Positions 7,051 to 9,866 of a DNA stretch of 9,866 bases are shown piece by piece; positions within the stretch are counted from its first letter, which is position 1, and each line of letters begins with the position of its first letter. The translations under genes and the position numbers were made by a program. The DNA is taken from positions 1 through 9,866 of the forward strand of contig JBJXFT010000019.1 of the NCBI GenBank assembly GCA_046155725.1. The letters are read 5' to 3'. The stretch is from M3007 sp046155725. GTDB lineage: Bacteria > Bacteroidota > Bacteroidia > Chitinophagales > Saprospiraceae. The notes under the pieces were generated by a model, which saw only the letters and a list, made by a program, of their open reading frames with translations, was not told the DNA's origin and ran no database searches.

Positions 7051-7066
7051 ATCGTTTTTTTACGAT
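7051..7066. promoter_or_regulatory. Candidate ArsR operator C, distal to the arsR promoter
   Basis: The plus strand reads ATCGTTTTTTTACGAT, which on the minus strand is ATCGTAAAAAAACGAT. Its ends form a 5-bp inverted repeat (ATCGT/ACGAT). It fits the pattern of operators A and B and lies 20 nt upstream of the arsR -33 box, where a second repressor dimer could bind. Confidence 0.55.
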
Positions 7067-7142
7067 GAATAAAATGGGCAGCGCAAAGCATGATGTTGCG
7101 GGCCGGCGACAGGGAGGGGTAATGATAGGGTAGGCACATACA

Positions 7143-7177
7143 GAAAGCCCCTTCCAACATGGTTGGAAGGGGCTTTC
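7143..7177 (-). terminator. Strong terminator hairpin after atpC
   Basis: GAAAGCCCCTTCCAAC (7143-7158) and GTTGGAAGGGGCTTTC (7162-7177) form a perfect 16-bp stem with a 3-nt loop. It begins 23 nt after the atpC stop on the minus strand and would close the atpD-atpC transcript before the arsR promoter. There is no long T run beyond the CTTTC of the stem. The stretch from 7067 to 7142, between this hairpin and operator C, shows nothing further that I recognise. Confidence 0.8.
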
Positions 7178-7200
7178 GTATTCCCTGAAAAATTAAAAAA

Positions 7201-7452
7201 TCAAACCTCTTTCACACTTGACACAAGGAGCGAAACCTCGTTGTGCAAGCACTCGACAAAGCCGCCTTCCACGCCGAAGGTCACTTTTTCGCCGTTGGCT
7301 TTCGTCACCTTCACCTCGCCTTTTTGCAAAGACGACACGATGGCCGCGTGATTTTGCAGCATCTGGAACTGCCCTTCACTGCCCGGCACAATGACCGACT
7401 TGACTTCGCCCGCGAAGATTTCCTTTTCAGGGCTGAGAATAACTAAGTTCAT
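7201..7452 (-). CDS. atpC: F1F0 ATP synthase epsilon subunit, short form
   Basis: This 83-residue protein is part of the central stalk of F1, at the inner face of the cytoplasmic membrane, where epsilon joins gamma to the c-ring. The N-terminal beta-sandwich is recognisable: MNLVILSPEKEIFAGEV at the start, VPGSEGQFQMLQNHA (22-36) and GGFVE (63-67). It ends after this domain. The C-terminal helical hairpin that inhibits ATP hydrolysis in many bacteria, where epsilon has about 130-140 residues, is missing; epsilon of about 80 residues is usual in Bacteroidota, from memory. The ATG at 7452 is chosen because MNLVILSP is the family's N-terminus. A longer reading to 7509 would only add residues translated from the intergenic repeat. 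It follows atpD after 80 nt. Confidence 0.95.
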   Translation of the reverse strand: MNLVILSPEKEIFAGEVKSVIVPGSEGQFQMLQNHAAIVSSLQKGEVKVTKANGEKVTFGVEGGFVECLHNEVSLLVSSVKEV

Positions 7453-7461
7453 AATGAACGA

Positions 7462-7529
7462 TGAATTATGAACGATGAACGATGAGCGACGAGCCATCGG
7501 AAGGTTCATCGTTCATCGTTCATCGTTCA
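7462..7529. repeat. Inverted repeat built of ATGAACG-type heptamers between atpD and atpC
   Basis: The left arm (7462-7485) is made of tandem heptamers related to ATGAACG, and the right arm (7506-7529) of the complementary TTCATCG units. The arms match at 22 of 24 positions around a 20-nt loop; the inner 18 bp (7468-7485 with 7506-7523) are perfect. In RNA this would make a long hairpin filling most of the 80-nt gap between the atpD stop and the atpC start. Confidence 0.85.
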
Positions 7530-7532
7530 AAG

Positions 7533-9050
7533 TTATTTAGAAGCTTCCTCCATCATCTTCTTGCCTTTGGCAATCGCGTCGTCAATGGTGCCGACGAGGT
7601 TGAACGCGGCTTCTGGCATATCGTCGAGTTCGCCGTCTATGATCATGTTGAAGCCACGGATGGTTTCGTCAATCGGGACCAGAACGCCTGGGAGGCCCGT
7701 GAACTGCTCGGCCACAAAGAACGGCTGCGAGAGGAAACGCTGCACCCGGCGGGCGCGGCCTACCACCAGCTTGTCCTCGTCAGAAAGTTCTTCCATGCCG
7801 AGAATGGCGATGATGTCCTGCAACTCGTTGTAGCGCTGAAGGATTTGTTTCACGCGCTGAGCGCAACGGTAGTGCTCCTCACCGATGATTTTCGGGTCGA
7901 GGATACGGGATGTGGAACTGAGCGGATCCACCGCCGGGTAAATGCCGAGTGAAGCGATTTTACGATCCAATACCGTCGTAGCGTCCAAGTGAGCGAAGGT
8001 GGTAGCGGGCGCTGGGTCGGTCAAGTCGTCCGCAGGAACATACACGGCTTGCACCGAAGTGATGGAGCCGCGCTTGGTTGAAGTGATGCGCTCTTGCATG
8101 ACACCCATCTCTGTGGCCAGCGTAGGCTGGTAGCCCACCGCAGAAGGCATACGGCCCAAGAGCGCCGACACCTCAGAGCCTGCTTGCGTGAAGCGGAAAA
8201 TGTTGTCCACGAAGAACAGGATGTCGCGGCCACCTGCGGGGTCTTTCAAATCGCCGTCTCGGAAATATTCGGCCATCGTGAGGCCGGAGAGCGCCACGCG
8301 AGCGCGGGCGCCGGGGGGTTCGTTCATCTGGCCGAACACGAGCGTAGCCTGCGATTTTGCGAGTTCTTTTTTGTCCACCTTGGAGAGGTCCCAGCCGCCT
8401 GATTCCATGGAGTGCTTGAACTCCTCGCCGTATTTGATAACGTTTGATTCTATCATCTCGCGGAGCAAGTCGTTGCCCTCGCGGGTGCGCTCGCCCACAC
8501 CTGCAAACACCGACATACCCTCGTAAGCCTTTGCGATGTTGTTGATGAGTTCCATGATAAGCACCGTCTTCCCCACACCTGCGCCGCCGAAAAGGCCGAT
8601 TTTGCCGCCTTTCGCGTAGGGTTCTATGAGGTCAATGACCTTGATACCGGTGTACAGGATTTCACGTTCGGTCGAGAGGTCTTCGTAAGCCGGGGGCCTG
8701 CGGTGGATGACGTAGGCGTTTTTGCCTTTCTCCACGTGGCCGATGCCGTCAATGGCTTCGCCGACCACATTGAATAGGCGACCGCGCACTTCCTCGCCCA
8801 CTGGCATGGCGATGGGAGAGCCTGTGTCTACACATTCGATACCGCGCATGAGGCCATCGGTTGAGTCCATAGCGATGGTGCGAACCCCGTCTTCGCCGAG
8901 GTGGCGTTGCACTTCGAGCACGAGTTTGGTGCCGTCGGCGCGGGTAATTTCGAGGGCACTGAGGATTTCGGGCAGTTTGCTGTCGGGCCCGCTGAAATCA
9001 ACGTCCACGACTGCTCCGATAATTTGTTTGATACGACCAATATTTGCCAT
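7533..9050 (-). CDS. atpD: F1F0 ATP synthase beta subunit
   Basis: This 505-residue protein is the catalytic subunit of F1, making ATP at the inner face of the cytoplasmic membrane. Visible motifs are the Walker A loop GGAGVGKT (155-162), the GERTREGNDL segment with the catalytic Glu187, the Walker B region ILFFVDNIFRF (277-287), ALLGRMPSAVGYQPTLATEMG (296-316), and EELSDED (420-426) at the DELSEED loop. Between about 207 and 230 a segment with KYGEEFKHSMESGGWDLSK extends the protein relative to E. coli (460 residues); from memory it is typical of Bacteroidota. ATG 9050 gives the family N-terminus MANIGRIKQIIGAVVDV. An upstream in-frame reading to 9194 is rejected, since it runs through the likely promoter. 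It is followed by atpC; the other atp genes are elsewhere. Confidence 0.98.
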   Translation of the reverse strand: MANIGRIKQIIGAVVDVDFSGPDSKLPEILSALEITRADGTKLVLEVQRHLGEDGVRTIAMDSTDGLMRGIECVDTGSPIAMPVGEEVRGRLFNVVGEAIDGIGHVEKGKNAYVIHRRPPAYEDLSTEREILYTGIKVIDLIEPYAKGGKIGLFGGAGVGKTVLIMELINNIAKAYEGMSVFAGVGERTREGNDLLREMIESNVIKYGEEFKHSMESGGWDLSKVDKKELAKSQATLVFGQMNEPPGARARVALSGLTMAEYFRDGDLKDPAGGRDILFFVDNIFRFTQAGSEVSALLGRMPSAVGYQPTLATEMGVMQERITSTKRGSITSVQAVYVPADDLTDPAPATTFAHLDATTVLDRKIASLGIYPAVDPLSSTSRILDPKIIGEEHYRCAQRVKQILQRYNELQDIIAILGMEELSDEDKLVVGRARRVQRFLSQPFFVAEQFTGLPGVLVPIDETIRGFNMIIDGELDDMPEAAFNLVGTIDDAIAKGKKMMEEASK

Positions 9051-9071
9051 AGTTGCGAAATGAAATTTGGT

Positions 9072-9117
9072 ATCCGGCGTAAGTTCTCGGCATCCGGCCA
9101 CCGGATATAAGGATGCC
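9072..9117 (-). promoter_or_regulatory. Alternative hairpins in the atpD leader
   Basis: ATCCGG at 9092-9097 pairs with CCGGAT at 9101-9106 (6 bp, 3-nt loop). GGCATCC at 9089-9095 can instead pair with GGATGCC at 9111-9117, and another ATCCGG at 9072-9077 can compete for 9101-9106. These pairings exclude one another. They fall within the predicted 5' leader of atpD mRNA, 22 nt or more before the start codon. A regulatory role is not shown. Confidence 0.35.
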
Positions 9118-9134
9118 TTTTTCAAAAAGCCGCG

Positions 9135-9142
9135 CAAAAGTA
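9135..9142 (-). promoter_or_regulatory. Candidate -7 box of atpD
   Basis: The minus strand reads TACTTTTG, an exact TAnnTTTG match and identical to the arsR -7 box. It implies a leader of about 75-80 nt before the atpD ATG. No TTTG sits at the usual -33 spacing; the nearest, at 9157-9154, is only 11 nt away. Confidence 0.5.
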
Positions 9143-9236
9143 CAATTCCGCTCCAAAAAAAAGCATCTCTGCGCAGATTTTTCCTCCCAAACATAATTTT
9201 GAGAATATTGGCGGAATAAGGCCTCTGCGCCTACAA

Positions 9237-9632
9237 TCACAGTTCCGCAGCAATCTTGGCCGCCAGGTCGCGCATCTCCTCTGGCGAGAGTTCCACCTTG
9301 GCGCGGCTGCTAAAAGTCACGTCGGCCATGCTGTTGAACGGGATGAGGTGGACGTGCGTGTGCCGCACCTCGTCGCCGATGACCACCACGCACACGCGCT
9401 TGCAGGGCACGGCCTGTTTCACCGCCTTGGCGATGCGCTTGGAGAAAAGCCAGAGGCCTGTGTAGAGCGCGTCCTCTACATCAAAAATGTAGTCAATCTC
9501 CTGCTTCGTGATGCACAGCGTGTGGCCTTTGGCCTGTGGGCGCACATCGAGGAAAGCGAGGTAGTCGTCTGTTTCGGCGATTTTGTGGCAGGGGATTTCG
9601 CCGTTGACGATGCGGGTGAAAATGGAGGGCAT
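9237..9632 (-). CDS. HIT-family nucleotide hydrolase/transferase (Hint-like)
   Basis: This 131-residue cytoplasmic protein belongs to the histidine-triad superfamily, whose Hint branch hydrolyses AMP-lysine and other adenosine phosphoramidates. The N-terminus SIFTRIVNGEIPCHKIAETD (3-22) and the RPQAKGHTL segment (31-39) are characteristic. The catalytic triad motif is HTHVHLIPF (91-99), with H91, H93 and H95 in the expected HxHxH pattern. ATG 9632 is the start, because MPSIFTRI is the family's N-terminus; the upstream extension to 9677 is translated tandem repeat. I see no -7 box just upstream, so it may be cotranscribed with the preceding minus-strand gene, which ends 79 nt away. Natural substrate is unknown. 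Confidence 0.94.
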   Translation of the reverse strand: MPSIFTRIVNGEIPCHKIAETDDYLAFLDVRPQAKGHTLCITKQEIDYIFDVEDALYTGLWLFSKRIAKAVKQAVPCKRVCVVVIGDEVRHTHVHLIPFNSMADVTFSSRAKVELSPEEMRDLAAKIAAEL

Positions 9633-9635
9633 TTT

Positions 9636-9670
9636 ATGAAGTGATGAAGTGATGAAGTGATGAAGTGATG
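9636..9670. repeat. Tandem octamer ATGAAGTG, four copies plus three bases
   Basis: Four exact copies of ATGAAGTG (9636-9667) are followed by ATG. The array starts 4 nt upstream of the HIT gene's start codon and would lie in its mRNA leader. A reading through it adds His/Ser/Phe-rich residues ahead of the true Met. Confidence 0.95.
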
Positions 9671-9695
9671 CCCGCAATCAATTGGGCAATGTCAT

Positions 9696-9727
9696 AATCG
9701 GCTCAATCGGTTTAATCGGCTCGATCG
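9696..9727. repeat. Nine-base periodic AATCGG repeat over a stop codon
   Basis: AATCGG occurs at 9696, 9705 and 9714, exactly 9 nt apart, and GATCG follows at 9723 in the same phase. The array spans the last codons and the TAA stop of the minus-strand partial gene. Confidence 0.7.
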
Positions 9728-9866
9728 AAAAATCTTTTGCCGTCGCGGTTCATTTTTCGGAGGAGCGGGCTGCAACGGTATCGGTCTTCGAGGTACTCGA
9801 CGTAGAGCGAATCGAGTTTTTCCACCACGTTGGGGATTCCGATTTCGTCGGCCCAAGCGAGAAGGC
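9712..9866 (-). CDS. C-terminal 50 residues of an unrecognised protein, N-terminus outside window
   Basis: A minus-strand frame is open from the window edge to a TAA at 9714-9712, giving 50 residues. The segment reads LLAWADEIGIPNVVEKLDSL near its start and ends KRFFDRAD. It looks like a coding tail, with Trp, Tyr and paired charged residues and natural codon use. I recognise no family, motif or membrane segment. It lies upstream of the HIT gene on the same strand and could share its transcript. Confidence 0.65.
   Translation of the reverse strand, partial: LLAWADEIGIPNVVEKLDSLYVEYLEDRYRCSPLLRKMNRDGKRFFDRAD

Noticed and set aside
7453..7509. An N-terminal extension of epsilon, and likewise 9633-9677 for the HIT protein
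   Set aside because: Both extensions are translations of the tandem repeats (SSFIVHNSSFI and HHFITSSLH types). The family N-termini begin at the inner Met codons.
9051..9194. An N-terminal extension of the ATP synthase beta subunit
   Set aside because: The extension crosses the likely -7 box and has no similarity to beta subunits; MANIGRIKQ at 9050 is the normal N-terminus.
9155..9230. Possible HIT-gene terminator: TCTGCGC repeats and a T8 run on the minus strand
   Set aside because: The 10-nt palindrome TCTGCGCAGA has too small a loop for a stable hairpin, and the longer pairing leaves a 46-nt loop and 8 nt before the T run. It is too weak to call.
9669..9688. TGCCC/GGGCA inverted repeat downstream of the partial gene
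   Set aside because: Only 5 bp with a 10-nt loop and no T run; easily a chance pairing.
1..9866. CRISPR arrays, insertion sequences, tRNA or rRNA genes, or a defence island
   Set aside because: I saw no spaced direct repeats, transposase motifs, terminal inverted repeats of an element, or RNA gene signatures; the short tandem repeats have no spacers.

Overview
The window reads as Bacteroidota DNA, probably from the Saprospiria or a near relative. The signs are a secreted protein with a C-terminal type IX secretion (T9SS) sorting domain, matches to the Bacteroidota promoter consensus (TTTG near -33, TAnnTTTG near -7), a standalone atpD-atpC pair with a very short epsilon subunit, and short tandem repeats between genes. 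This assignment is inferred from gene content, because no rRNA or other taxonomic marker is present. All genes but one lie on the minus strand.

Layout. (1) 1-1377, minus: the first 459 codons of a helical protein of unknown function, cut by the window edge. (2) 1378-1502: an AT-rich divergent promoter region. (3) 1503-4262, plus: a 919-residue secreted T9SS cargo protein. (4) 4286-4325: a strong hairpin shared by the two convergent genes. (5) 4355-6977, minus: an arsenic-response block in the order arsR, arsM, arsN2, metallophosphoesterase. (6) 7143-7177: a perfect 16-bp terminator hairpin. (7) 7201-9050, minus: atpD and atpC, separated by a repeat-built hairpin. (8) 9237-9632, minus: a HIT-family hydrolase. 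(9) 9712-9866, minus: the C-terminal end of an unrecognised protein.

The arsenic block is the most coherent system here. ArsR would repress until As(III) binds. ArsM would methylate As(III). ArsN2 is an acetyltransferase family associated with arsenic operons. A metallophosphoesterase follows 10 nt behind arsN2. Three 16-bp palindrome-like sites of the form ATCG(T/C)AAAA-N3-CGAT flank arsR and precede arsM. One of them contains the complete -7 box of the arsR promoter, which suggests ArsR autoregulation and a separately controlled arsM promoter. No arsenite efflux pump or arsenate reductase is visible between the flanking unrelated genes.

The atpD-atpC pair encodes the catalytic beta and the epsilon subunits of F1 ATP synthase; the other subunit genes are not in the window. 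I found no CRISPR array, transposase, tRNA or rRNA. Nothing here is clearly a wholly new system. The items most worth following are the ArsR-site trio, the phosphoesterase tied to arsN2, and the repeat-derived hairpin inside the atp operon.
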